Source: Butyrivibrio sp. INlla16
GTDB lineage: Bacteria; Bacillota; Clostridia; Lachnospirales; Lachnospiraceae
Assembly (NCBI RefSeq): GCF_900104155.1
Contig: NZ_FMYB01000011.1
Span: 1-64,000 of the forward strand
Direction of reading: 5' to 3'
Length of the DNA stretch: 64,000 bases
Shown: one piece after another, positions 8,966-16,308 of the stretch
Layout: each line of letters starts with the position of its first letter
Numbering within the stretch: position 1 is the stretch's first letter
Program-made: the position numbers and the translations under genes
The notes under the pieces: model-generated
The model's database searches: none
Told to the model about the DNA's origin: nothing
What the model saw: the letters and a program-made list of their open reading frames with translations, nothing else

Positions 8966-8987
8966 ATCCCAATAACATAATTAAATC

Positions 8988-9025
8988 AAAAGAGACAAGA
9001 TCAAAATGATTTTGTCTCTTTTATA
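8988..9025 (+). terminator. Rho-independent terminator of the transporter operon
   Basis: An 11-bp stem AAAAGAGACAA (8988-8998) with TTGTCTCTTTT (9012-9022), plus a smaller inner ATCA/TGAT stem. U-rich ends on both strands mean it may also stop transcription from the converging deaminase-like gene. Confidence 0.8.
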
Positions 9026-9112
9026 ATGCATGTGTTTTTCACGATAGTAGTTGTAATATGTGCATTTTTTAGTGTGTAGATATAAAATAATATCATTGCA
9101 GAAAATTCCGGT

Positions 9113-11581
9113 TTAATGTAATCCCTTATCCCCAAATTCGCTTTGGAGCTGCATTAGTTCGTTTATTATAGGATTCTCATTATCAAAGTATTTTACATAT
9201 CCATGCAAGGATTTTGCCTTTTGCTTTAATGTTTTGGAATGGCTCCAAATAAATATTACGGATTTACCTTTCCCGTTTTTAGCTTCCTGAATCAAATTGG
9301 CGGCAGCGCTGTTTCCGTCAAAGGCAACTACCATGGAGGGTCTTCGTTCAAATATCTCGTAATTGAAGCTTTTATATATCCCCATTCCTTCAGCTTCAGG
9401 GGAAACACGTACATACACACCAGCATCCTTTAATTTATCACGTTCACTCTTTGTGATTAGCATAGGAACTACGGCATAAATTCTAAATCCTTTTGAATTG
9501 TGATCAATTAAATATTTTTCATATCCTGAAAGCTTATGGCCTATTATAAAACAAACTTCATCGGGATTCATGAATCTTAGTAAAGCATCAAGTTGTTTTT
9601 TTCCGTCCGGGGTGATATTTGTCGCACGTTTTTCGGTATTAAAACTGCCACCCAAAAGAACAACAGGAAAACGATCCCAGGTAATTTCACTAATTTCATC
9701 CATAAGCTCTTTATTTGCATCAAATCTTTTTACTTTTCTTGAAGAAGACTTTGTTATTCTTACAGTCTTCATCTTTTCAAGCAAAAATTCCTCCATATCA
9801 CGATTTTTCAGCATTGAAATAAAAGCAGCCTTTTTATCGGAATAAGCTATCTGCCCCTCTTCTATTATGCCTGTTTCCGCGTCTTTCATGAGTTTTAGCT
9901 CATCATCCGTGAGTTCAAGCATTTTCTTTAAAGAAAGCTGTTCATCAATCGAACTGGTACCGTACAGAGCCGCCCCGTCTGTACCCTGTACGCATCTGAT
10001 TCCCTGTTTTAAATAATACTTAAGCGGATGATCTTTGAGCGAGTTCAGATTATTTAGACGAACATTACTTGTAAGCTGGAATTCCAGAACTATATTATTC
10101 TCTTTTAGCTGTTTTATTACTTCACGTCCTTTTTTAGACCGTGGTGAGTAGGTATAAAGGCCGTGTCCAAGCCTCATTCTGGGCATAGACTGCCCCGGAA
10201 GAAGGCAATCCTTAACACAATTAATGCTATGTGAAATATTATCCTTCAAGCTGTCATTTTCTCCTGCATGAACCCTTATAACAAAAGACGGATCGATAGC
10301 GGCAAATTTTACAAGCTCTCTAAATACAGGCTTAAGGGTGATAATATCGTTTATTTCTTCCCCGACAAAGTCGCAGCCTGCAACATAGGGATCAAGGAAT
10401 GTGCCTCTGAGGACCTCCAGATTTTGTTCAAGATAATCGGCAGGAGTTATCGCGTCTTTTACAATTGTAAGCGGAATTCTTCTCATAGCAGCAAGAAATC
10501 TTATCATTACGCCTGTTTCCTGATAAATCTTAGGCATCACATCATGGACTTCCTTGAGCATTTCCACGGATTCATATTTCTTAACAAGTGTCGTATCGCT
10601 TATTTCAGCATAACAAACACCTTGTTTTTTATAGTTTCTTGCAATCCAAAGCAGCTTATCCTGAAAAATAGTATTTGATGCATAATCAGGATTTTCCTTG
10701 TCCTTTAGCATCTGCTTCACATGAACCTTTACATCCTCATCAGGAATCTGGTCTATATTGCCCAATCTGATCTTATCTTCACTTTCTTTTGCTTTACAAA
10801 AAACATATCTGTAAAGATAAACCTTCTCAAGATTAGTAAAAACGGCCTGTCCATCCTTTATAACCGCAAGAGAACCGCGTATCTTTACTATATTCATTTC
10901 TGCATTATCAAGGTTATTTAAAATAAGATCAGCAAAATTAATAAAAGTATTATCATTAATTCTTCTGTCCAAGTACTTTCCTTCAAGTCCCGAAGATATA
11001 AACTGCCTTGCAACCTTACTTCTTTGTGCATTTAACTTATCCCATTGTTCATTGGTAAGTTTTAAATCAAGCTTTTTTACATAATACAAAGGGTATCTTA
11101 TCTGATGGTAAATTCCCAGTGCAATTAAGATATCCCCGGGCAGATTGCCATTCATATGTGTGTGAAGATCAGCCCTGAATTTAAGTTCTTTATTTACATA
11201 GGTTTTGAAAATTGTTTTAGAAAGATCAATCTGGTAGTTTTTTGTCTGACTCATGAGAGTCTTGGCTATAGCCGGAATTGTAGCCTTTAGATCAACACGG
11301 CCATCAGGGAAAATATCGGCAATTTCAATGTCTCCAAGGCTGAAAATATAAGACTCACAGTTATCTGCATCTACAAAGCACGGAACTTCACCCTCAATGA
11401 CAAATAAACCTTCCTCATTTTGAGTAAGAGGCAATTTGCATATTGATGCAAGATTCCTGATCAGGTTCCCTGTATGATGATTCGGAGTGGACAATACATA
11501 ATAAAGTCTGTCCAAGTCCTTATAGAGACTTACAATTATATCCTTTTCCGCATCAAGAAAAAAACAGGTGAAATAAGTCAT
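9113..11581 (-). CDS. Adenosine-deaminase-like protein with C-terminal SLOG-like domain
   Basis: 822 residues, more than twice the usual Add length (about 340). The metal-dependent deaminase core spans about 133-605 with all expected residues: zinc ligands His140 and His142 (DLHTH), His438 with acid Glu441 (HAGE), His473 (GHG), Asp535 (GTDGA); SN at 505-506 is also kept. Residues 1-130 match nothing I know. Residues 637-780 look like a Rossmann-type SLOG domain: VVLLGGS at the start, FIIGH, then YAVVP, and a distal FNYEIFERRPSMVVAFDG segment followed by AANLIQEAK. Likely a hydrolytic purine (deoxy)nucleoside or nucleotide deaminase with a nucleotide-sensing module. It follows yfbR by 52 bases with its own GAGGGA site. 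Deaminase class is firm; SLOG call is inference. Confidence 0.78.
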   Translation of the reverse strand: MTYFTCFFLDAEKDIIVSLYKDLDRLYYVLSTPNHHTGNLIRNLASICKLPLTQNEEGLFVIEGEVPCFVDADNCESYIFSLGDIEIADIFPDGRVDLKATIPAIAKTLMSQTKNYQIDLSKTIFKTYVNKELKFRADLHTHMNGNLPGDILIALGIYHQIRYPLYYVKKLDLKLTNEQWDKLNAQRSKVARQFISSGLEGKYLDRRINDNTFINFADLILNNLDNAEMNIVKIRGSLAVIKDGQAVFTNLEKVYLYRYVFCKAKESEDKIRLGNIDQIPDEDVKVHVKQMLKDKENPDYASNTIFQDKLLWIARNYKKQGVCYAEISDTTLVKKYESVEMLKEVHDVMPKIYQETGVMIRFLAAMRRIPLTIVKDAITPADYLEQNLEVLRGTFLDPYVAGCDFVGEEINDIITLKPVFRELVKFAAIDPSFVIRVHAGENDSLKDNISHSINCVKDCLLPGQSMPRMRLGHGLYTYSPRSKKGREVIKQLKENNIVLEFQLTSNVRLNNLNSLKDHPLKYYLKQGIRCVQGTDGAALYGTSSIDEQLSLKKMLELTDDELKLMKDAETGIIEEGQIAYSDKKAAFISMLKNRDMEEFLLEKMKTVRITKSSSRKVKRFDANKELMDEISEITWDRFPVVLLGGSFNTEKRATNITPDGKKQLDALLRFMNPDEVCFIIGHKLSGYEKYLIDHNSKGFRIYAVVPMLITKSERDKLKDAGVYVRVSPEAEGMGIYKSFNYEIFERRPSMVVAFDGNSAAANLIQEAKNGKGKSVIFIWSHSKTLKQKAKSLHGYVKYFDNENPIINELMQLQSEFGDKGLH

Positions 11582-11633
11582 TAAACATCCCTCATATTAA
11601 GATAAGACAAGTATATTGATGAATATTATACAA

Positions 11634-12227
11634 TTATGAAAGCTCATCAAGCGTTTTACCATAAGGCTCGAGGAAATCATCCATGAAGTCCAAGACCTCC
11701 GGTAATTCTCTTTTTAATTTATTCAGAGATTTCAGTGTGCTCTTTTCAGCCGTCCTAAATTCACTGTTACCCGCATTCTTTTCCTCAATACATTTAATAA
11801 ATGCAGATAGTTTATCTGCGGCTTTTACAAGCTTTCTCATATAAAGCTCATCTTCGCCTTCCTGAGTTTTAAATATCTTCTCAAATGATGGCTGGAGGTC
11901 TTCAGGAAGCTTATGTAAGAGCTGCACATCAGCAATTGCTTCTACCTGTTTATATGCGGTCTTAAGCTCTTCATTGTAATATTTTACCGGAGTCGGCATA
12001 TCACCGGTAATAATCTCCGAAGCATCATGATAAAGCCCTATCAGAGCCGCCTTCTCCGCATTTAGATTTCTTCCATATCTTACATTTCCAATAACGCAAA
12101 GAGCATGCGCAATCATAGCAACTTCAAGGGAGTGTTCGCATAGATTCTCCTGCCTTGAGTTACGCATAAGCGCCCATCTTTCGATATATTTCATCCTAGA
12201 GATAATAGCGAAAAAATTGTAAGCCAT
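11634..12227 (-). CDS. yfbR: 5'-deoxynucleotidase, YfbR-type HD phosphohydrolase
   Basis: A 197-residue HD-superfamily metalloenzyme that removes phosphate from deoxynucleoside 5'-monophosphates. It aligns along its length with E. coli YfbR: RMKYIERWALMRN at the N-terminus, EHSLEVAMIAH, the paired metal site LYHDASE, GDMPTPVKYYN, and a late KAADKLSAFIKC. No Shine-Dalgarno sequence is visible: the bases before ATG 12227 are the end of a terminator-like hairpin and its T-tract. The start nonetheless fits the family's N-terminus. The deaminase-like gene downstream could act on the deoxyadenosine that YfbR releases. Confidence 0.9.
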   Translation of the reverse strand: MAYNFFAIISRMKYIERWALMRNSRQENLCEHSLEVAMIAHALCVIGNVRYGRNLNAEKAALIGLYHDASEIITGDMPTPVKYYNEELKTAYKQVEAIADVQLLHKLPEDLQPSFEKIFKTQEGEDELYMRKLVKAADKLSAFIKCIEEKNAGNSEFRTAEKSTLKSLNKLKRELPEVLDFMDDFLEPYGKTLDELS

Positions 12228-12235
12228 ATTTTGAT

Positions 12236-12273
12236 ATCAAAAAGGAGCAAACAGCAAAAAGTCTGCTCCTTTA
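12236..12273 (-). terminator. Terminator-like hairpin directly before yfbR
   Basis: A stem AAAGGAGCA/TGCTCCTTT (12241-12249 with 12264-12272) is followed on the minus strand by TTTTT. It ends about 12 bases before the yfbR start codon and one arm contains an AAGGAG that resembles a ribosome-binding site. It terminates the cytidylate-kinase-like transcript, but leaves no room for a separate yfbR promoter. Confidence 0.8.
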
Positions 12274-12309
12274 ATCCTTTCTTAAGTCTGTAAAATAAGA
12301 TTAAACCGG

Positions 12310-12939
12310 TTAGTCTCTGTTTTCAAAATCCTCAACAAACTGACAAATGAGATCAACTGTGCCATCTATACCCAGAACGCTGCTGTTTATTGTAAGATCA
12401 TAAGTATCGGATCTTCCCCATTTCTTTGAGGAATAATAATTATAGTAACTCTGTCTCTGTTTATCTTTTTTAAGCATCATCTCGAGTGCTTTATCTTTAT
12501 TGGTAACATCCGGATATCGCTCCATCAGACGGGCAATCTTATCATCCTCATCACCGTGTATAAAGATATTTAAAACGTTTTTATACTCCGAAAGCGCATA
12601 ATCGGCACATCTTCCAACAATTACGCAAGGACCTTCGTCAGCAATTTTCTTGATGGTATCAAATTGTGCAAGAAAAATCTTATGGCTGATAGGCATGTCA
12701 ACAAAACTGGAAGAATTATATCCAAATGAATACGTATCCATGACAAGATTATATAGGAATGATGTGGTCGGCCTCTCATCGTGATCCTGAATCATTTCCT
12801 GCGCAAAGCCACTCTCAGATGCCGCTCTGGTCAAAAGTTCTTTATCATAACACTTAATACCGAAGCGTTCAGCTACCTTTATACCAATTTCACGTCCGCC
12901 TGAACCAAATTGTCTGCCTATTGTTATGATTGTATTCAT
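12310..12939 (-). CDS. Cytidylate-kinase-like P-loop protein
   Basis: A 209-residue P-loop kinase of the cytidylate-kinase-like family (AAA_26 type), often found in Clostridia besides the true Cmk. The phosphate-binding loop is atypical, GRQFGSGGREIG (8-19). Other visible elements are the CYDKELLTRAA segment, IVGRCADYAL and HGDEDDKIARLMER, which resembles a lid region. GGAGG eight bases before the ATG fixes the start. It is monocistronic or leads into yfbR through the hairpin. Substrate is unproven; phosphorylation of a nucleoside monophosphate is the family expectation. Confidence 0.85.
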   Translation of the reverse strand: MNTIITIGRQFGSGGREIGIKVAERFGIKCYDKELLTRAASESGFAQEMIQDHDERPTTSFLYNLVMDTYSFGYNSSSFVDMPISHKIFLAQFDTIKKIADEGPCVIVGRCADYALSEYKNVLNIFIHGDEDDKIARLMERYPDVTNKDKALEMMLKKDKQRQSYYNYYSSKKWGRSDTYDLTINSSVLGIDGTVDLICQFVEDFENRD

Positions 12940-12979
12940 AATAAAACCTCCATTTAAAAGATTTCATATATTTGAATAC

Positions 12980-13009
12980 ATTATACCATAATTGTATGCC
13001 GGTAATTAA
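12980..13009 (-). promoter_or_regulatory. Extended -10 promoter of the cytidylate-kinase-like gene
   Basis: On the minus strand TGG directly precedes a perfect TATAAT (12980-12985), an extended -10. A weak TTAATT (13004-13009) lies 18 bases upstream. Confidence 0.6.
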
Positions 13010-13025
13010 GAAAAAAGTGGGAAAT

Positions 13026-13970
13026 TCAGCTTAATATTTCAAGCAGATGCTGAAAATAATCCGGCAATGGCGCATCGGTTTCAATATAATCTCCGGACAC
13101 AGGATGCTTGAATCCAAGTGTTTTAGCATGAAGACATTGTCCCTGAAGCTTGAATTTGCTTTTAAAGGATGGCCCATATACAGTATCTCCCAATAAAGGG
13201 TGTCCTATATGCGCCATATGAACCCTTATCTGATGAGTTCTTCCTGTTTCAAGATGACATTCAACATATGTCATTTTGTCCTTTTCAAAACGCTTTAAAA
13301 CTTTATAATGAGTAACTGCTGTTTTTCCCTGTCCCTCATGTACTATACTCATCTTTTTTCGGTCAGATACAGATCTTCCTATATTACCTGTGATTGTCCC
13401 CTCATCATCTTTAATAATCCCGTGACACAAAGCATGATATACACGATTGATACTGTGTTCTTTTAATTGATCAGCAATAGCCCTGTGCGCAATATCATTT
13501 TTGCATATTATTACAGATCCCGTAGTATCCTTATCTATTCTGTGAACAATACCGGGTCTCATCACGCCGTTAATTCCGGAAAGATCATCTCCAAGGTAAT
13601 ACATAAGTGCATTAACAAGAGTCCCTGTATAGTGTCCGGCCGCAGGATGAACAACCATATCTTTCGGTTTATTTACAACAAGAACATCCTTGTCCTCATA
13701 TATTATTTCAAGCGGTATATTTTCCGGCTCAATATCGGGAATAATAGACTTTGGAATCTCCATTTCAAGTATATCGCCCTCAGATACAGAAAAACTTGCT
13801 TTCACAGGTTTTCCGTTGACAAAAACTTTCTGATCCTTTATGAGTTTTTGGATATAACTTCTGGACATAGAATCAGAGAGAGAGCTCATAACCTTATCAA
13901 CTCTCTCTCCGTCATTATCATCTCCGGCCATGTATTTTACTCTGTTTTCTTTATCAAAAGTATCCGTCAT
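13026..13970 (-). CDS. rluD: RluA/RluD-family 23S rRNA pseudouridine synthase
   Basis: A 314-residue enzyme that isomerises uridines in 23S rRNA (RluD-type positions in the helix 69 region by family analogy). An S4 RNA-binding domain at about 20-80 (RVDKVMSSL...SRSYIQKLIKD) precedes the catalytic domain with the HRIDKDTTG motif holding the catalytic Asp. Later family motifs are LETGRTHQIRVHMAHIGHPLLGD and LHAKTLGF. The start overlaps the lspA stop as ATGA; the lspA-rluD pair is common in Firmicutes. RluD specificity is inferred from family and context. Confidence 0.9.
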   Translation of the reverse strand: MTDTFDKENRVKYMAGDDNDGERVDKVMSSLSDSMSRSYIQKLIKDQKVFVNGKPVKASFSVSEGDILEMEIPKSIIPDIEPENIPLEIIYEDKDVLVVNKPKDMVVHPAAGHYTGTLVNALMYYLGDDLSGINGVMRPGIVHRIDKDTTGSVIICKNDIAHRAIADQLKEHSINRVYHALCHGIIKDDEGTITGNIGRSVSDRKKMSIVHEGQGKTAVTHYKVLKRFEKDKMTYVECHLETGRTHQIRVHMAHIGHPLLGDTVYGPSFKSKFKLQGQCLHAKTLGFKHPVSGDYIETDAPLPDYFQHLLEILS

Positions 13971-14506
13971 TTTAACTCCCTGTACTTTTTCTGCTGTTTA
14001 AAGCTAAGAAAATCAAAGTCCTTCTCCTTATAATAAAACAGGAAAAGAATAATAAATAAAATAGTGGAAACAGTGACATATATATCAGCCACATTAAAAA
14101 TAGGGAAATTAATGATCACAAACGAAATAAAATCAACAACATACTCATTTCTAATTCTGTCAATCATATTCCCGGCAGCGCCACTTGCAATCATTACCAG
14201 TATTATCTGTAGTATAGTATATTTCTTTTCAAGGGGAAGCTGAAAAAGAACATATCCTATAACCAAAATTATCATTACCGCAATCATAACAAAAAATATT
14301 TTTTGGTTCTGAAGAATTCCGAAAGCGGCACCATGATTCTTCAAAAATGTAAGTTCAAGTATCCCCTTTATAATTACAAAAGATTCCTTCCCTTGCAACT
14401 TTTCGACCGCAAGAAATTTCGTAAACTGGTCAAGTGCAACAAGAAGAATCATTGATATCAAATCAACAATAAGGTATATTTTTTTTCTTGTAGTAATCTT
14501 ATTCAT
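13967..14506 (-). CDS. lspA: Lipoprotein signal peptidase (signal peptidase II)
   Basis: Membrane aspartyl peptidase that cleaves the signal peptide of diacylglyceryl-modified prolipoproteins. The window encodes several clients, for example at 3333, 18324 and 44583. Four transmembrane segments and the family motifs are visible: LDQFTKFLA, KNHGAAFGI, SGAAGNMIDRI (first catalytic Asp) and FPIFNVADIYV (second catalytic Asp). The frame is open four codons upstream from a TTG, but GGAG (14513-14516) points to ATG 14506, giving 179 residues. It lies between aroB (15-base gap) and rluD (4-base overlap). Confidence 0.95.
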   Translation of the reverse strand: MNKITTRKKIYLIVDLISMILLVALDQFTKFLAVEKLQGKESFVIIKGILELTFLKNHGAAFGILQNQKIFFVMIAVMIILVIGYVLFQLPLEKKYTILQIILVMIASGAAGNMIDRIRNEYVVDFISFVIINFPIFNVADIYVTVSTILFIILFLFYYKEKDFDFLSFKQQKKYRELK

Positions 14507-14521
14507 AAAATGCTCCAAATA

Positions 14522-15625
14522 TTATTCAAAGTCGTCCGTCCAGGTAATTTCCTTTAATGCTTCTCTAACCTCATCATCTGTAACAGATGAATCAATGACA
14601 GCTTTTCCAACTTTTTTCAAAAGGATAAATTTAATTGTATTTCCATCTGCTTTTTTGTCAGAATGCATGAGTTCAATAACTTTTTCAGCATCAATATCCG
14701 TTACTGAAATGGGGAGACCAAACGGAACAAACATGTCTCTTATCTCATAATACTCTTCCATCGAAAGCATCTGCCTCTTCCAGGAAATAAAAGCTGCAGC
14801 CACACAGCCTAGTGCTACGCATTCTCCATGAAAAAATGTAAAGTTCTTATATTTTTCTATAGCATGGCCAATTGTATGTCCAAAATTAAGAAGTGCTCTA
14901 TCACCTTTTTCAGTAGGGTCTTTTTCAACCACAGCTCTCTTAATTGAACAGCTCTTTTTGATCATAGACATGAGCGTTTCAGGATCTTTTTCCTCTATCT
15001 CATACATGTTATCTATTAACCACATGTAGAAATCGGCGTCTTTTATCAGACCATGCTTCATGACCTCTGCAAATCCCGAAGCAAACTGCTCACCGGGTAA
15101 AGAATTAAGAACACTGACGTTCATATATACAAGTTTTGGCATATAGAAAGCGCCCACCATATTTTTATAGCCTTTAAAATCAACTCCTGTCTTACCGCCT
15201 ATGCTACTGTCCGTCTGAGCAAGAAGTGTTGTAGGAATCTGGATAAACGCAATACCCCTGAGATACGTTGCAGCAGTGTATCCGGCCATATCGCCTACAA
15301 CACCGCCTCCAAGGGCAACTATAAGATCATGCCTGTCAAAATGGTTATCAATAAGTACCTGATATATTTTTTCAATCTCTGAAAGATTTTTGTTCTCTTC
15401 ACCTGCCGGAATGGCATATACAATTGTTGCCAAAGAAACTGTCTCCAGGCACTCCTTTATCTGTTCTGCATATAGCTTCTCAACATTTGTATCCGTTAAT
15501 ATAGCAATCTTTCTTCCGGAAAAACCAAGCCCTGATATACGTTCAGCCAATCCTTCAAAGCTGTCATCCAAAACTATGTCATAACATGGTTCATTATTAT
15601 ATTGTACATTCAAAACTTCTGACAT
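14522..15625 (-). CDS. aroB: 3-Dehydroquinate synthase
   Basis: Converts DAHP to 3-dehydroquinate, the second step of the shikimate pathway. The NAD-binding GGGVVGDMAGYTAATYLRG, the substrate/metal region PTTLLAQTDSSIGGKTGVD, HGLIKD and the zinc-ligand motif NFGHTIGHAIE are all present. GAGG eight bases before ATG 15625 selects this start over the longer frame beginning at 15655; that gives 367 residues, normal for the family. A terminator-like hairpin sits immediately before the ribosome-binding site, so expression depends on read-through from sepF or on antitermination. aroB is not grouped with other aro genes here. Confidence 0.95.
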   Translation of the reverse strand: MSEVLNVQYNNEPCYDIVLDDSFEGLAERISGLGFSGRKIAILTDTNVEKLYAEQIKECLETVSLATIVYAIPAGEENKNLSEIEKIYQVLIDNHFDRHDLIVALGGGVVGDMAGYTAATYLRGIAFIQIPTTLLAQTDSSIGGKTGVDFKGYKNMVGAFYMPKLVYMNVSVLNSLPGEQFASGFAEVMKHGLIKDADFYMWLIDNMYEIEEKDPETLMSMIKKSCSIKRAVVEKDPTEKGDRALLNFGHTIGHAIEKYKNFTFFHGECVALGCVAAAFISWKRQMLSMEEYYEIRDMFVPFGLPISVTDIDAEKVIELMHSDKKADGNTIKFILLKKVGKAVIDSSVTDDEVREALKEITWTDDFE

Positions 15626-15637
15626 ACTTAAGTCCTC

Positions 15638-15670
15638 ACAAAAAGGCAGAAGCAAAAAGCTTCTGCCTCA
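15638..15670 (-). terminator. Terminator-like hairpin between sepF and aroB
   Basis: A perfect 10-bp stem AGGCAGAAGC/GCTTCTGCCT (15644-15653 with 15659-15668) and A-rich loop; the minus strand continues TTTTTG straight into the aroB Shine-Dalgarno sequence. No promoter fits between it and aroB. Confidence 0.85.
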
Positions 15671-15686
15671 AAAAACATTTATAAAA

Positions 15687-16214
15687 TTACATCTGCTGAG
15701 GTCCGATGCTACCAAGTGAGCCCTCATAAGCTCCACCTAATATATCCTGAAAATCACCTGATATATCTACACTTGCAGGTGTAACAATAAATATATATCT
15801 GGAAATCTTCTGAAGATTACCGTTTATTGCAAAACAGGAACCTGAAGTAAAATCAATAATTCTCTGCGCAAGTTCAACATCTATTCCCTCAAGGTTAAGT
15901 ACAACAGTACGATTATTAAGGAGGGTCTCTGTAATCTCACGTGCATCCTCTATAGAGGTGGGTTTAACAACACATACCTCCATGCCGCCAACACCTCTGC
16001 TTCTTGATGGAACAGGTCTTGGTGCAGCAACAGGTTTCTTTGTAAGTCTCTCCTCATTTATCTCGATTGAAGGATCATCTTTACCTAAAGAGCTTGCTTT
16101 ATGTATAGGCTCTATCGGGCTATCATAATAAGCATCATCATCCTGATCGTAGTAACCACTTTCATCATCCCCATTCAGCTTCATAGCTGACAAAAACTTA
16201 TCCATTACACTCAT
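15687..16214 (-). CDS. sepF: Cell division protein SepF
   Basis: Membrane-binding FtsZ-bundling protein of Gram-positive septum formation. 175 residues: an N-terminal amphipathic stretch (MSVMDKFLSAMKLNGD), an acidic/tyrosine-rich and basic linker, then the SepF core from about 80 with VCVVKPTSIEDAREI, VVLNLEGIDVELAQRIIDF and GSCFAINGNLQKISRYIFI. The start has AGGAG about nine bases upstream. It follows a HlyD-like membrane protein by 94 bases rather than the YlmE-YlmG-DivIVA neighbours of bacilli. Confidence 0.93.
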   Translation of the reverse strand: MSVMDKFLSAMKLNGDDESGYYDQDDDAYYDSPIEPIHKASSLGKDDPSIEINEERLTKKPVAAPRPVPSRSRGVGGMEVCVVKPTSIEDAREITETLLNNRTVVLNLEGIDVELAQRIIDFTSGSCFAINGNLQKISRYIFIVTPASVDISGDFQDILGGAYEGSLGSIGPQQM

Positions 16215-16308
16215 GTGATATACTCCTAATCCCCAAATAATTCTATGTAACTAATTTGGTATAATTATCACCTATTAATAGATACATATATACAACTATT
16301 ATATTATG

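Noticed and set aside
9026..9066. AATGCA...TGCATT inverted repeat downstream of the transporter operon
   Set aside because: The arms are six bases with a loop over 25 bases in AT-rich sequence; chance is the simpler explanation.
10268..10678. 136-codon plus-strand frame opposite the deaminase-like gene
   Set aside because: Antisense shadow with irregular composition and no ribosome-binding site.
9113..12227. RADAR-type phage defence locus (deaminase RdrB plus ATPase)
   Set aside because: The large deaminase is suggestive, but no RdrA-like AAA ATPase or accessory membrane protein is adjacent. I therefore report only the stand-alone deaminase, not a RADAR system.
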